Assembly (NCBI RefSeq): GCF_015533855.1
Contig: NZ_AP024154.1
Span: 1,057,001 to 1,121,000, forward strand
DNA length: 64,000 bases
Source of the DNA: Echinicola sp. 20G
GTDB taxonomy: Bacteria > Bacteroidota > Bacteroidia > Cytophagales > Cyclobacteriaceae
Direction: 5' to 3'
The translations under genes were made by a program, and so were the position numbers. Under the pieces are notes generated by a model. That model was not told the DNA's origin, ran no database searches, and worked only from the letters and a program-made list of their open reading frames with translations. Below, one piece after another: positions 17,141-25,835 of the stretch. How positions within the stretch are numbered: position 1 is the stretch's first letter; the number at the start of each line of letters is the position of its first letter.

Positions 17141-18338
17141 CAGGCCTTGGAAAGCGTTTTGGATCTAGCGTAAATAATAATCTGCTTATGGCCATCTCTT
17201 TGGAAAAGTGAAGCATAGCCAGATTTCTGGAGCGCTGTTTCATGGCTTTTAAAATGGTCTCATCCTCCGCCAAAATTTCCAAATGTCGAATGGTTTCTTT
17301 AACCTGCTTGACATCATAAATTATTCCCAAATGGTTGCTCTTAGTCAAATCCCAAACCCAACCTTCATGATTGATCAAAATACCATTGCCCATGGCCAAA
17401 GCATCAAAAAACTTATTGGGGCTATTGGTTTGTAATACTGGTAGGTGGTCAAAAGATATAAATGCCAAATCAGTAACGGACAATAAATCCCTTACAGAAA
17501 TTTTGTCTCCGAAAGGAAGAAACTGCAGGTTTTTCAACTGCAGCTTAGTTGCAAGCCCTTTCAGCTCTTGTAGCTTCTTACCTTTACCCTTGATAGCAAA
17601 TTGCCATTCTTTTCCTTGATCTTGAGCCTCTTTTGCCAAGAACAACAATTCTTGGACTGCGTTTACCTCACCGATGGCCCCAGTGTAAGAAATGCTAAGA
17701 TTTTCAGCTTTCCAATTTAGCTGATCCAAGATCTTGCTGCTTTTTTCCTTAGTAGGTTGAAAGAAATTCACATCTGAGAAATTAGGGATCAGGCTCGTAG
17801 AAACATTCGGAGCGCAATTCTCCACGTAAGTCCTAATTCCAGGGGAAAGCGTAACTACCTTTAATGCTTGGTCATAGATTTTTTTCTCCAAACCATAAAG
17901 CATTTTCTTAAGTAAGGGATTTCTCACCGCGCCCACTTGAACGGGAGCTTCTGGCCAAAGATCCCTTACTTCAAAAACATACGGTACGGCGAGTGCTTTC
18001 TTTGCCCATAAACCTATCAGTCCTGTGGTAAGTGGTGTAGAGGTGATGTAAAGTAAATCTGGCCTTTTGAGCTTCATTAGTAACTTCTTGGCCATCTTAA
18101 CAAACTTCAGAAAGGCATAAGACCGCTTGATAAAACCAAATTTATTGTCATAGCTTACCGGTAGATAATGTACCTTGATTCCATCAATCACTTTGTAATC
18201 ATATACATTTCCTGAATGTGCGGTAACCATTTCTACCTCAATACCAGCATCCACCATTCCTTTGGCCAAGTGATAAGACCTCACCGCACCACCCTCTTCA
18301 GGTTTTAAAAAATATTGGTGGATATAAATTAATCGCAT
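17109..18338 (-). CDS. Glycosyltransferase family 4 (WbuB/WcaI-like)
   Basis: 409 residues with the GT-B fold. The N-terminal domain has MRLIYIHQYFLKPEEGGAV, the glycine loop of GT4 enzymes acting on nucleotide sugars, and the C-terminal domain has ISYTGAIGEVNAVQ, LPFGDKISVRDLL and FDALAMGNGILIN near 305-325. The usual Glu of the E-x7-E motif region is not clear. The start codon overlaps the stop of the asparagine synthase-like gene by 10 bases, so the two are translated together. This points to a surface glycan pathway in which a sugar carboxylate is amidated, although no other glycan gene is adjacent. Confidence 0.88.
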   Translation of the reverse strand: MRLIYIHQYFLKPEEGGAVRSYHLAKGMVDAGIEVEMVTAHSGNVYDYKVIDGIKVHYLPVSYDNKFGFIKRSYAFLKFVKMAKKLLMKLKRPDLLYITSTPLTTGLIGLWAKKALAVPYVFEVRDLWPEAPVQVGAVRNPLLKKMLYGLEKKIYDQALKVVTLSPGIRTYVENCAPNVSTSLIPNFSDVNFFQPTKEKSSKILDQLNWKAENLSISYTGAIGEVNAVQELLFLAKEAQDQGKEWQFAIKGKGKKLQELKGLATKLQLKNLQFLPFGDKISVRDLLSVTDLAFISFDHLPVLQTNSPNKFFDALAMGNGILINHEGWVWDLTKSNHLGIIYDVKQVKETIRHLEILAEDETILKAMKQRSRNLAMLHFSKEMAISRLLFTLDPKRFPRPVIDEVYMLTA

Positions 18339-20128
18339 GATTTATTTTTTTGATACCAAGATGCCAGGACAAATGTATTCCAAATTTGGAGGAAATTGTC
18401 TTTTACGAACTTATCTGGCGCCTGGCTCAATTTACGCATTTCTTCTGGCAAATGGTCTCCTTGTTCCTTTGCAAAGGACTTAATATGTTCCAAAAAATAA
18501 TCTCTAAATTTCCGATCTGTCAGTAACCACTCTTTTAGTGGCAATCCAAATCCAATTTTCTTCCTGTTGGCTATTTTTCCTAAACCTGCATCTCCCAAGG
18601 ACTCTCTAATCCATTGCTTTGACTTAAGTTGGAGATGTTGCTCTTCAGATAAGCTAAGACTTAAATCCACTATTGCTTTGTCCAAATAAGGAGCCCTTCC
18701 TTCGATACCATGAGCCATCAACGCATTGTCGTGAATTTTCAAGACATCATTTACCAAATAATAATTCCTATCCCATTCCAAAGCAGCTTTGAAAGGTGTT
18801 TTTATGGTAGGATAATATTCCAAAAAGTGAGACCTATATTGTTTGGGCACATTTCTCAATGAACTAAAATTCAAAAAGGTCGCCTTTTCACTATCCTCCA
18901 CTGCCAACAGCATTTTCTTTAATCGTCTTGGCAAAAAAGGTATGTTACCTCCAACTGCTGATGATTTGGTCAATAATTCTTTATTCTTCAAATAAAATTT
19001 GAAGGCTTCATGGCGGCTATAGCCTCCAAACAGTTCATCCGCACCTGCGCCACTTACCAGTATTTTGACATACTTTTTGGCCTCCTTGGCAATCATCCAG
19101 CTGATAAAACCAGCACTATCCCCAATGGGCTGATCCAGAGCATCAATATATGCCCCCCAATTTTCAAGGACAAGCTCCTGTGTGATCAATATTTCATGAT
19201 GCTCACAATTGTACTTTTGCGAAACCCATTTGGCGTACTTATGATCTTGATAATTCTTTAAATATGCATCCTCAAATGTCACCGTGAAAGTATGCAGAGG
19301 TATTCCGGTTTCTTCAAACCAAGTACTCAACAACAAACTGCTGTCTGCTCCTCCACTGAGCAATACTCCAACCGCAACATCTGCTTGAAAGTGATTGAGA
19401 ACAGCATCCGTAAGTAACATTTTAAAATGCTGTTTATCCGGAGGTGGAATACTTGTCCCTTGAAAAGAATGCGTTTTACGCTCCAGTAAATTACCCCCAA
19501 AATCAATGGACATGATCTCTCCAGGTAAAAGTTGCTTTACATTTTTGTAAAAACTATCCTCTGGAAAGGAATGCCTTGAGTAGTAATAGGGCAGATATTG
19601 GGAAGAATTAATTTTAGAAGGCACTATTCCAGAATGAACAATCGCTTTAGACTCAGAGGAAAAAACCCACTTATTACCTTGGTGAAAATAGTATAGTGGC
19701 TTTTTTCCAAATTGATCTCTGGCCGCCACTATTATTTTGGATACCTTATCGATGAAAAGAATGGAATACATTCCTTGAAAATCACCTATTCCATCGGCCC
19801 CATATTGGCCCAACCACTTAATAATTATTTCACTATCAGACCTGCTCTCAAATGCCTCCCCTAATTGTAAAAGTCTATTCCTTAAGTCTTCTGCATTATA
19901 CAGAGCACCATTCCAACATAAGAAATAGCTGTCTTTTACATTCACTGGTTGATTTGCCCAATCTCCCAAATCAATAGTCTTCAACCTGTTTGCTGCCAGG
20001 TATAATTCTTTATTGACCGCAAGCCATTCTGAATGGTCAGGTCCCCTGTGACGGGTAGCTTCCATCATTTTGCTAATGGCCCTTTCACCCTCCGATGAAA
20101 AGTTGAGAATCAAATTGATCCCGCACAT
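18329..20128 (-). CDS. asnB: Asparagine synthase (glutamine-hydrolysing), possibly amidating a glycan
   Basis: 599 residues starting MCGIN, so Cys2 can serve as the N-terminal nucleophile of the class II glutaminase domain (about 1-195; RHRGPDHSEW, NGALYNAEDLR, SDSEIIIKWL). The synthetase domain has the pyrophosphate-binding motif VLLSGGADSSLL near 252-263 and VSGAGADELFGGYSRHE, a hallmark of AsnB. All catalytic elements are present. AsnB proteins coded beside glycosyltransferases often amidate sugar acids in cell-surface glycans instead of making asparagine. The 10-base overlap with the GT4 gene favours that reading here, but free asparagine synthesis cannot be ruled out. Confidence 0.88.
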   Translation of the reverse strand: MCGINLILNFSSEGERAISKMMEATRHRGPDHSEWLAVNKELYLAANRLKTIDLGDWANQPVNVKDSYFLCWNGALYNAEDLRNRLLQLGEAFESRSDSEIIIKWLGQYGADGIGDFQGMYSILFIDKVSKIIVAARDQFGKKPLYYFHQGNKWVFSSESKAIVHSGIVPSKINSSQYLPYYYSRHSFPEDSFYKNVKQLLPGEIMSIDFGGNLLERKTHSFQGTSIPPPDKQHFKMLLTDAVLNHFQADVAVGVLLSGGADSSLLLSTWFEETGIPLHTFTVTFEDAYLKNYQDHKYAKWVSQKYNCEHHEILITQELVLENWGAYIDALDQPIGDSAGFISWMIAKEAKKYVKILVSGAGADELFGGYSRHEAFKFYLKNKELLTKSSAVGGNIPFLPRRLKKMLLAVEDSEKATFLNFSSLRNVPKQYRSHFLEYYPTIKTPFKAALEWDRNYYLVNDVLKIHDNALMAHGIEGRAPYLDKAIVDLSLSLSEEQHLQLKSKQWIRESLGDAGLGKIANRKKIGFGLPLKEWLLTDRKFRDYFLEHIKSFAKEQGDHLPEEMRKLSQAPDKFVKDNFLQIWNTFVLASWYQKNKSCD

Positions 20129-20131
20129 ATG

Positions 20132-20818
20132 CTATTTTTTGGAACTAGAAAACAGGTCATTTTCCATTTCTATCTTGGCTTGGTTCTTTTCAAAATACCT
20201 GCAGAAATGAGTGATTTCACATACTTCACACTTAGGTTTTCTGGCCAAGCAAACATAGCGACCATGCAATATCAACCAGTGGTGCGCAATATGGATATGT
20301 TCTTTAGGAATGTGTTTGATCAGCTGTAACTCAACTTCGAGCGGTGTCTTTGCATTTTGGGGAACCAGTCCAAGCCGCTTGGATACACGAAAGACATGTG
20401 TATCTACCGCCATATTGGGCTGATTCCACACAACAGAGGTTATCACATTGGCTGTTTTTCGTCCCACACCTGGGAGTTTAATCAGTTCCTTTACTGTAGA
20501 AGGGATTTCACTGTTGAAATCCTCTACCAGCATCTTTCCCAAACCTAGAAGATGCTTGGTTTTATTATTCGGATAGGATACAGTTTTGATATAAGGAAAC
20601 AGTTCATCAAAATTGGAAGCCGCCAAATGCTCTGGAGTAGGAAAATCCTTAAATAAGGCTGGGGTGACCATGTTGATTCTTTTATCTGTACACTGCGCAC
20701 TCAACACCACTGCGATCAGAAGTTGAAACGGGTTTTCATAATTTAACTCTGTTTCAGCAACAGGCATATGAGTCGAAAAATGATCAATAAACGCTTTGTA
20801 CCGCTCTTTTTTTAGCAT
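20132..20818 (-). CDS. nth: Endonuclease III (DNA glycosylase/AP lyase)
   Basis: 228 residues, slightly longer than the E. coli enzyme. The helix-hairpin-helix LPGVGRKTANVI contains the catalytic Lys, and the catalytic Asp is in VDTHVFRV. The C-terminal [4Fe-4S] loop is complete: Cys-x6-Cys-x2-Cys-x5-Cys (CLARKPKCEVCEITHFC). It removes oxidised pyrimidines from DNA and cuts the resulting abasic site. A charged tail (about 20 residues) follows the cluster. The start of the asnB gene lies only 3 bases after its stop, so they may share a transcript. Confidence 0.95.
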   Translation of the reverse strand: MLKKERYKAFIDHFSTHMPVAETELNYENPFQLLIAVVLSAQCTDKRINMVTPALFKDFPTPEHLAASNFDELFPYIKTVSYPNNKTKHLLGLGKMLVEDFNSEIPSTVKELIKLPGVGRKTANVITSVVWNQPNMAVDTHVFRVSKRLGLVPQNAKTPLEVELQLIKHIPKEHIHIAHHWLILHGRYVCLARKPKCEVCEITHFCRYFEKNQAKIEMENDLFSSSKK

Positions 20819-20884
20819 ATCCTAAGTCCTTAATCCGATCAAATATAAGGCATTTATAAGCCAAAAAATAAATGTGGGCAACAA

Positions 20885-20922
20885 AAAAGCCCACTCTAAA
20901 TCTTCATCTAGAATGGGCTTTT
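20885..20922 (-). terminator. Terminator after the sigma factor unit
   Basis: The stem is agcccactcta / tagaatgggct with a 9-base loop and one G-U type mismatch. On the minus strand it is followed by six T. It lies 20 bases after the stop of the small 81-codon gene and closes that unit. Confidence 0.85.
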
Positions 20923-20940
20923 ACCGAATTATCATTTTTT

Positions 20941-21186
20941 TTAGACCTTTTCGAGTCCGGAAGATTTGGCTTTTCTCTTAATGGCTTTCACCACCAAATC
21001 AGATGGTTCAAGCATGACTCCGTTGAGCTTATCAACGGTACCCAACATATCCAAATAATCCTGCATCAAAGCTTCGTTTTCTCGCAGTTTCTGCTCAAAA
21101 TCAATGTTTTCTGCTTCACTCATCTCCTGATAAACATATCTTATCAGATGGTCACTTAGGGTAAAATATTTTGTCATAGGCAACAT
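20941..21186 (-). CDS. Small soluble protein coupled to an ECF sigma factor, possible anti-sigma-like regulator
   Basis: 81 residues (78 from the alternative ATG at 21177). The frame overlaps the 3' end of the sigma factor gene by 35 bases, so translation is coupled. The sequence starts like the N-terminus of Bacteroidota anti-sigma proteins: an aromatic-hydrophobic helix (HLIRYVYQEMSEAE) and an acidic helix (DFEQKLRENEALMQDYLDML), followed by a basic tail (VVKAIKRKAKSSG). There is no Cys, no zinc-binding His-Cys pair and no membrane segment. I do not recognise a named family. A cytoplasmic partner of the sigma factor is plausible from the context, but this is inference. Confidence 0.7.
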   Translation of the reverse strand: MLPMTKYFTLSDHLIRYVYQEMSEAENIDFEQKLRENEALMQDYLDMLGTVDKLNGVMLEPSDLVVKAIKRKAKSSGLEKV

Positions 21187-21754
21187 TTATTTGTTTCAAT
21201 TTTTTACGCATGTTAATCAGCGCATACCTCATCCTTCCCAGTGCAGTATTGATACTTACGCCGGTCTGGTCAGCAATCTCCTGAAAGCTCAAATCCATAT
21301 AGTGCCTCATAATCAACACTTGCTTTTGAGCTTCTGGCAATTCATCAATTAAATCCCTCACCAAAGCATGTGTCTCATCTCTAACTTTTTGGTCTTCGAC
21401 ATTGGCTTCGGCAAACTTTAATGTATTGAATAAATTTGATCCATCTTCCATAACAATGGATGGATACCGCTTCATTTTTCTGAAATAATCAATGGCCAAA
21501 TTATGCGCGATGCGCATTAACCATGGCTGAAATTTACCTTCTTCGTTATATCGGTCAGAGTTGAGGGTTTGGATTACTTTCACAAAAACATCCTGTAACA
21601 AATCCTCCGCTACTCCTTGATCTTTTACTATCATATAAATCGTCGTGAAAACACGTGACTTATATTTATCTACCAACACTTCGAAAGCAGCTTCGCTTCC
21701 GTTTCTATATTGAGCGATCAACTCACTGTCCTTCGGTCTTAACCTTTTACTCAT
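21152..21754 (-). CDS. ECF-type RNA polymerase sigma factor
   Basis: 200 residues. Region 2 (about 25-95) has VDKYKSRVFTTIYMIVKDQGVAEDLLQDVFVKV and the DNA-melting region FQPWLMRIAHNLAIDYFRKMKR. Region 4 (about 135-190) has the helix-turn-helix LPEAQKQVLIMRHYMDLSFQEIADQTGVSINTALGRMRYAL in the usual form. It would direct RNA polymerase to a special promoter set. This paralogue is close in type to a sigma factor widely conserved in Bacteroidota with a small partner gene after it. A consensus promoter of the primary sigma type lies upstream (21831-21861), so it is probably made constantly. Confidence 0.92.
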   Translation of the reverse strand: MSKRLRPKDSELIAQYRNGSEAAFEVLVDKYKSRVFTTIYMIVKDQGVAEDLLQDVFVKVIQTLNSDRYNEEGKFQPWLMRIAHNLAIDYFRKMKRYPSIVMEDGSNLFNTLKFAEANVEDQKVRDETHALVRDLIDELPEAQKQVLIMRHYMDLSFQEIADQTGVSINTALGRMRYALINMRKKLKQINVAYDKIFYPK

Positions 21755-22152
21755 AAATTCTGACGTTTAAATAACGTAGAGGTCTATCTCATATTGCGGA
21801 TTTTAGGGTTGAAACAAATACAGCTAGTCTCAAATGTATATATTTGAAATACACCATGCAATGAAATAACTGATTTTTTTATATTATAAAAGTGTATCAG
21901 AGGCGTACACTCCAAATTTATATTCAGAAACCAACAAAACAACCAAATAATATACTTAATCAGTTTCATAAAAAATAATCGTAAAAAAAATCAAATTCTG
22001 TACCATAATTTTCAACTAACCCATTAATAATTGTTAAAAGTTTAAAGCACCAAACTTCATACAAAAACCACTTATCAATACAATATAAATGGCTTACTTA
22101 TTGCTGTTTAAGATGAAAAGTTGTGGAATTATTCAACAGTAATTTTAAGCTC
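21755..22152. other. Intergenic region between divergent sigma factor and lipoprotein genes
   Basis: 398 bases, A+T-rich. It contains the sigma factor promoter (21831-21861). A 61-codon minus-strand frame at 21784-21969 has no recognisable product and is probably chance. I found no clear promoter for the plus-strand lipoprotein gene and no RNA gene. Confidence 0.55.
21831..21861 (-). promoter_or_regulatory. Promoter of the ECF sigma factor gene
   Basis: On the minus strand TTG (21859-21861), 20 bases, then TACATTTG (21831-21838), an exact consensus. It lies about 77 bases before the sigma factor ATG. The -7 box is part of the imperfect palindrome tcaaat-6-atttga. Confidence 0.65.
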
Positions 22153-22788
22153 ATGAGAAGTTTCATCATCAAATTCATCCTATTTGCACTTTTATGCACT
22201 GCCATTTTCTCTTGCAATGCTCCACACCACCATGAAAATCGCACCATAGAAATGATCGGTTTCAATGAACTCACAATTGATGGGCTTCAACCATGCATCA
22301 ATGTGAATTTTAACGGAGATAAAGCAACCAGAGATAAATTGATCCAACTCATGGAAAGCGATGCCATGAAACCTTACAGAGTAAAAAAGAACTCAGAGAA
22401 TTTCTACAAAGATGGAGCCGGAACAAGCGCCCAAAAAAGACCTGGTTTCACATATGGGATTAATTATTTGATCGTATTGACTAATGAATCTGAAAAAGAA
22501 AAAATAAGCCAATTGCTACTCGATAGTAATATTCCTGTTTCCATCAACAGCAATGGTTATTACCTTGACCCGCAGCAAAATACTACCCTCCAAGATCAAG
22601 CCTTTCAGAACGCGCTGCATAATGCTAAGCTAAGGCTTCAGCATTATGCAGATGGCGTAAACGCAAACTTTGAAATCATATCAATTTCTGAAATAGATGA
22701 TTATCAACTGTACCCAATGGACGGAATCATATACAATGACAAGCTGATCAAGAAAGTAAAGGTCAAAGCTGAACTTTTATCGGATTGA
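22153..22788 (+). CDS. SIMPL (DUF541)-like lipoprotein
   Basis: 211 residues from the ATG at 22153; an earlier start at 22123 would put ten polar residues before the signal peptide. The lipobox is AIFSC, followed by a His-rich start (NAPHHHEN). The C-terminal third has the helix of the SIMPL/DUF541 domain, where many Ala, Lys and Leu lead into a strand (LHNAKLRLQHYADGVNA, then FEIISISEID). SIMPL proteins form large periplasmic or outer-surface rings, and their role is not established. Assignment rests on the pattern only, so it is tentative. No operon partner is present, since uvrA follows after a separate promoter. Confidence 0.65.
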   Translation: MRSFIIKFILFALLCTAIFSCNAPHHHENRTIEMIGFNELTIDGLQPCINVNFNGDKATRDKLIQLMESDAMKPYRVKKNSENFYKDGAGTSAQKRPGFTYGINYLIVLTNESEKEKISQLLLDSNIPVSINSNGYYLDPQQNTTLQDQAFQNALHNAKLRLQHYADGVNANFEIISISEIDDYQLYPMDGIIYNDKLIKKVKVKAELLSD

Positions 22789-22865
22789 TTGGGGAGTTCA
22801 ACCCTTAGGGAACTTTTCCTGTCAATTCAGTTTTAAACAAATTACCATTTAAGCTGTTCACTTGG

Positions 22866-22873
22866 TATCTTTG
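22866..22873 (+). promoter_or_regulatory. -7 box of the uvrA promoter, near-leaderless
   Basis: TATCTTTG is an exact TAnnTTTG match that ends only 6 bases before the uvrA ATG at 22880. Transcription would start at or next to the start codon. I see no good -33 TTG at the expected distance. Confidence 0.45.
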
Positions 22874-22879
22874 CAATCT

Positions 22880-25696
22880 ATGAATGAATCGACTCCCTTG
22901 AATCCAACTTCCATAGAGGATCTAAATCCCAAAGAATATATTATCATAAAAAACGCACGGGTAAATAACCTAAAAAACCTAAGTGTGGCCATTCCAAGAA
23001 ACAAATTGGTGGTGGTGACTGGCTTATCAGGATCAGGTAAATCTTCCTTGGCTTTTGATACTTTATTTGCGGAAGGACAAAGGATGTACGTAGAAAGCCT
23101 GAGTTCGTATGCTCGTCAGTTTTTGGGAAGAATGGAAAAACCCGATGTAGAATACATCAAAGGTGTTTCTCCAGCGATTGCCATTCAGCAAAAAGTAACT
23201 ACAAAAAACCCAAGGTCCACTGTAGGCACCACTACTGAAATTTATGATTACTTAAAATTACTTTTTAGTAGAATTGGTCGGACAATTTCACCCATTAGCG
23301 GAGAAGAAGTCAAACATCACACGGTAACTGATGTAGTAGATTACATTCATAGTTTTGAGGAAGGCGAAAAAGTGATGATCAGCTGCCCTCTTCAGGTGCA
23401 TGCGGACAGAAGTATAAAAAAAGAATTGGAAATCCTGCTTCAAAAGGGCTTTACCAGAATCATTATTGAGGGTGAGGTGTATTATGTGGAAGATTTACTT
23501 TCCGAAAATGACATCCCTTCTGGAGAAATAGAGATTTTAATTGATAGGGCAGTCATCCAAAAAGAAGATGAGGACAATCAGTTCAGGATTGCAGATAGTG
23601 TCCAAACAGCTTTTTTTGAAGGCCATGGAGAGTGCTTTGTGGTTATCCCAAGAAAAGAAAGCAAACAGTTCAGTGATAAATTTGAATTGGATGGCATGTC
23701 TTTCGAACTTCCCTCTGTCAATTTTTTTAGTTTCAACAATCCTTACGGAGCCTGTAAAACATGTGAAGGGTTTGGTTCGGTATTAGGAATTGACCCTGAC
23801 TTGGTAATCCCTGACAAATCCCTTTCCATTTATGAAGGAGCCATTGCTCCATGGAGGGGAGAGACTACTAAAAAGTGGGTTGCCCCTTTGATCAAAAACG
23901 GTATTCACTTCGATTTTCCGATTCACCGGCCTTACGAAGAACTGGATGAGCAACACAAGGAGTTAATTTGGACGGGCAACAGTTCCTTTAAGGGATTGAA
24001 CGACTTTTTCCAGCACCTTCAAAGCAAGACTCACAAAATCCAGTACCGTGTCATGCTGTCTCGATTTCGAGGAAGGACCACTTGCCCCGACTGTAAAGGA
24101 ACGCGCTTGAGAAAGGACGCTTCTTATGTTAAGGTCAATGGACATTCCATCACAGACATCGTGTTGATGCCCATAGAAAAAGCGCTGGACTTTTTCCAAA
24201 ATATCAATCTTACAGTTGCAGAAGAAAAAACAGCTAATCGCCTACTGAAGGAAATACTAAACCGACTCGAATATATAGATAAAGTCGGCTTGGGCTACCT
24301 AACGCTCAACAGACTTACTTCCACATTATCCGGTGGAGAGTATCAAAGAATCAAACTGGCCACTTCATTAGGAAGTGCCCTGGTAGGTTCCATGTACATT
24401 TTAGATGAGCCCAGTATTGGCCTACATCCACGCGATACGGATCGACTGATATCTGTTCTTGAGACCCTTCGAGATTTGGGGAATACAGTAATTGTCGTTG
24501 AGCACGAGGAAAAAATCATGAAAGCGGCTGATGAGATCATTGATATCGGCCCTGACGCAGGTGTAAATGGTGGGGAGTTAGTATTCCAAGGAGGGCTGGA
24601 AAACCTGCTAACTCATGGGGAAACCTACACTGCCAAATACCTCAAAGGTGAAGAGCAGATCAACATCAAAAAAGGTAACCGCAAATGGAAAGATAAAATC
24701 ATCATCAACGGTGCCCGAGAAAACAATCTCAAAAACCTCACCGTACAAATCCCTTTGAATACCCTTACCGTCATTACTGGGGTAAGTGGCTCTGGCAAAT
24801 CCACCTTGATCAAAAAGGTACTATATCCGGCACTGGGCAAAACACTGGGAACAGTAATCGATGAAACAGGCAAATTTGATAAGCTTGGAGGAGATTACAA
24901 ATCCATTTCACAGGTGGAATTTGTTGATCAAAACCCAATAGGTAAATCCAGTAGATCTAACCCTGTCACCTACGTAAAAGCTTACGATGCGATTAGGAGT
25001 TTGTTTGCCGAACAAAGCCTTTCCAAGCAAAGGGGCTACAAGCCCGCTTTCTTTAGCTTCAATGTAGATGGTGGCCGATGTGAAGCTTGCCAAGGGGAAG
25101 GCACCCAAAGGATAGAGATGCAATTTATGGCGGATATCTTTTTGACCTGTGAATCCTGCAAAGGAAAGCGGTTTAAAAATGAAATTCTGGATGTAACCTA
25201 CAAGGATAAAAACATTGCCGACATTCTGGACATGACCATCGATGAGGCCATGGAATTCTTCAAAGGCAAAAACGCCATTATCCATAGACTCCAACCATTG
25301 CAGGAAGTAGGACTAGGCTATATTGGGCTCGGCCAATCCTCCAACACACTTAGTGGTGGAGAAGCCCAAAGGGTCAAGTTGGCTTCCTTCCTGGGAAAAA
25401 GTAGTGGTAAAAACAAAGATCATGTGCTTTTCATTTTTGATGAGCCCACCACAGGTTTACACTTCCATGACATCAAAAAACTTCTTCATTCTATTAATGC
25501 TCTGATCGAGGAAGGACATTCTGTGATCATCATTGAGCACAATACTGAAGTAATCAAGTCTGCGGATTGGGTCATTGACCTTGGCCCTGAAGGTGGAGAG
25601 AGAGGAGGAAATATAACTTTTGAAGGTACACCTGAAGCCTTGCGAGAAGTAGCGGACAATTACACCGCCAAATATTTGAGAGAGTCATTTATGTAA
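22880..25696 (+). CDS. uvrA: Excinuclease ABC subunit A
   Basis: 938 residues from the ATG at 22880; a TTG 18 bases upstream is unlikely because it overlaps the promoter. Two ABC ATPase modules are present: Walker A GLSGSGKSSLAFD near residue 50 and GVSGSGKSTLIKK near 640, signature LSGGEYQRIKLA and LSGGEAQRVKLA, and Walker B LDEPSIGLHPRD and FDEPTTGLHFHD. Both zinc modules keep their Cys pairs (CKTCEGFG/CPDCKGT and CEACQGEG/CESCKGK). UvrA dimers find DNA damage and load UvrB in nucleotide excision repair. The gene stands alone, with no uvrB or uvrC nearby, and looks intact. Confidence 0.97.
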   Translation: MNESTPLNPTSIEDLNPKEYIIIKNARVNNLKNLSVAIPRNKLVVVTGLSGSGKSSLAFDTLFAEGQRMYVESLSSYARQFLGRMEKPDVEYIKGVSPAIAIQQKVTTKNPRSTVGTTTEIYDYLKLLFSRIGRTISPISGEEVKHHTVTDVVDYIHSFEEGEKVMISCPLQVHADRSIKKELEILLQKGFTRIIIEGEVYYVEDLLSENDIPSGEIEILIDRAVIQKEDEDNQFRIADSVQTAFFEGHGECFVVIPRKESKQFSDKFELDGMSFELPSVNFFSFNNPYGACKTCEGFGSVLGIDPDLVIPDKSLSIYEGAIAPWRGETTKKWVAPLIKNGIHFDFPIHRPYEELDEQHKELIWTGNSSFKGLNDFFQHLQSKTHKIQYRVMLSRFRGRTTCPDCKGTRLRKDASYVKVNGHSITDIVLMPIEKALDFFQNINLTVAEEKTANRLLKEILNRLEYIDKVGLGYLTLNRLTSTLSGGEYQRIKLATSLGSALVGSMYILDEPSIGLHPRDTDRLISVLETLRDLGNTVIVVEHEEKIMKAADEIIDIGPDAGVNGGELVFQGGLENLLTHGETYTAKYLKGEEQINIKKGNRKWKDKIIINGARENNLKNLTVQIPLNTLTVITGVSGSGKSTLIKKVLYPALGKTLGTVIDETGKFDKLGGDYKSISQVEFVDQNPIGKSSRSNPVTYVKAYDAIRSLFAEQSLSKQRGYKPAFFSFNVDGGRCEACQGEGTQRIEMQFMADIFLTCESCKGKRFKNEILDVTYKDKNIADILDMTIDEAMEFFKGKNAIIHRLQPLQEVGLGYIGLGQSSNTLSGGEAQRVKLASFLGKSSGKNKDHVLFIFDEPTTGLHFHDIKKLLHSINALIEEGHSVIIIEHNTEVIKSADWVIDLGPEGGERGGNITFEGTPEALREVADNYTAKYLRESFM

Positions 25697-25835
25697 GACC
25701 GAAATAGCTTTTTGATAAAATACCTTTGATGAAAAATTAAATTTTCATTAAGTCATTATCATCTGGAAACTTTTCCTCTTCTAATCAAGTTTTAAAATCT
25801 AATAATTATAAATAATTAAATTTTTACGAATAAAT

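Noticed and set aside
21830..21847. TCAAAT-N6-ATTTGA palindrome
   Set aside because: It is explained by the -7 box of the sigma factor promoter and its chance mirror in A+T-rich DNA.
21784..21969. 61-codon minus-strand frame in the gap before the sigma factor
   Set aside because: It crosses the sigma factor promoter, ends in low-complexity A+T sequence, and has no recognisable product or leader.
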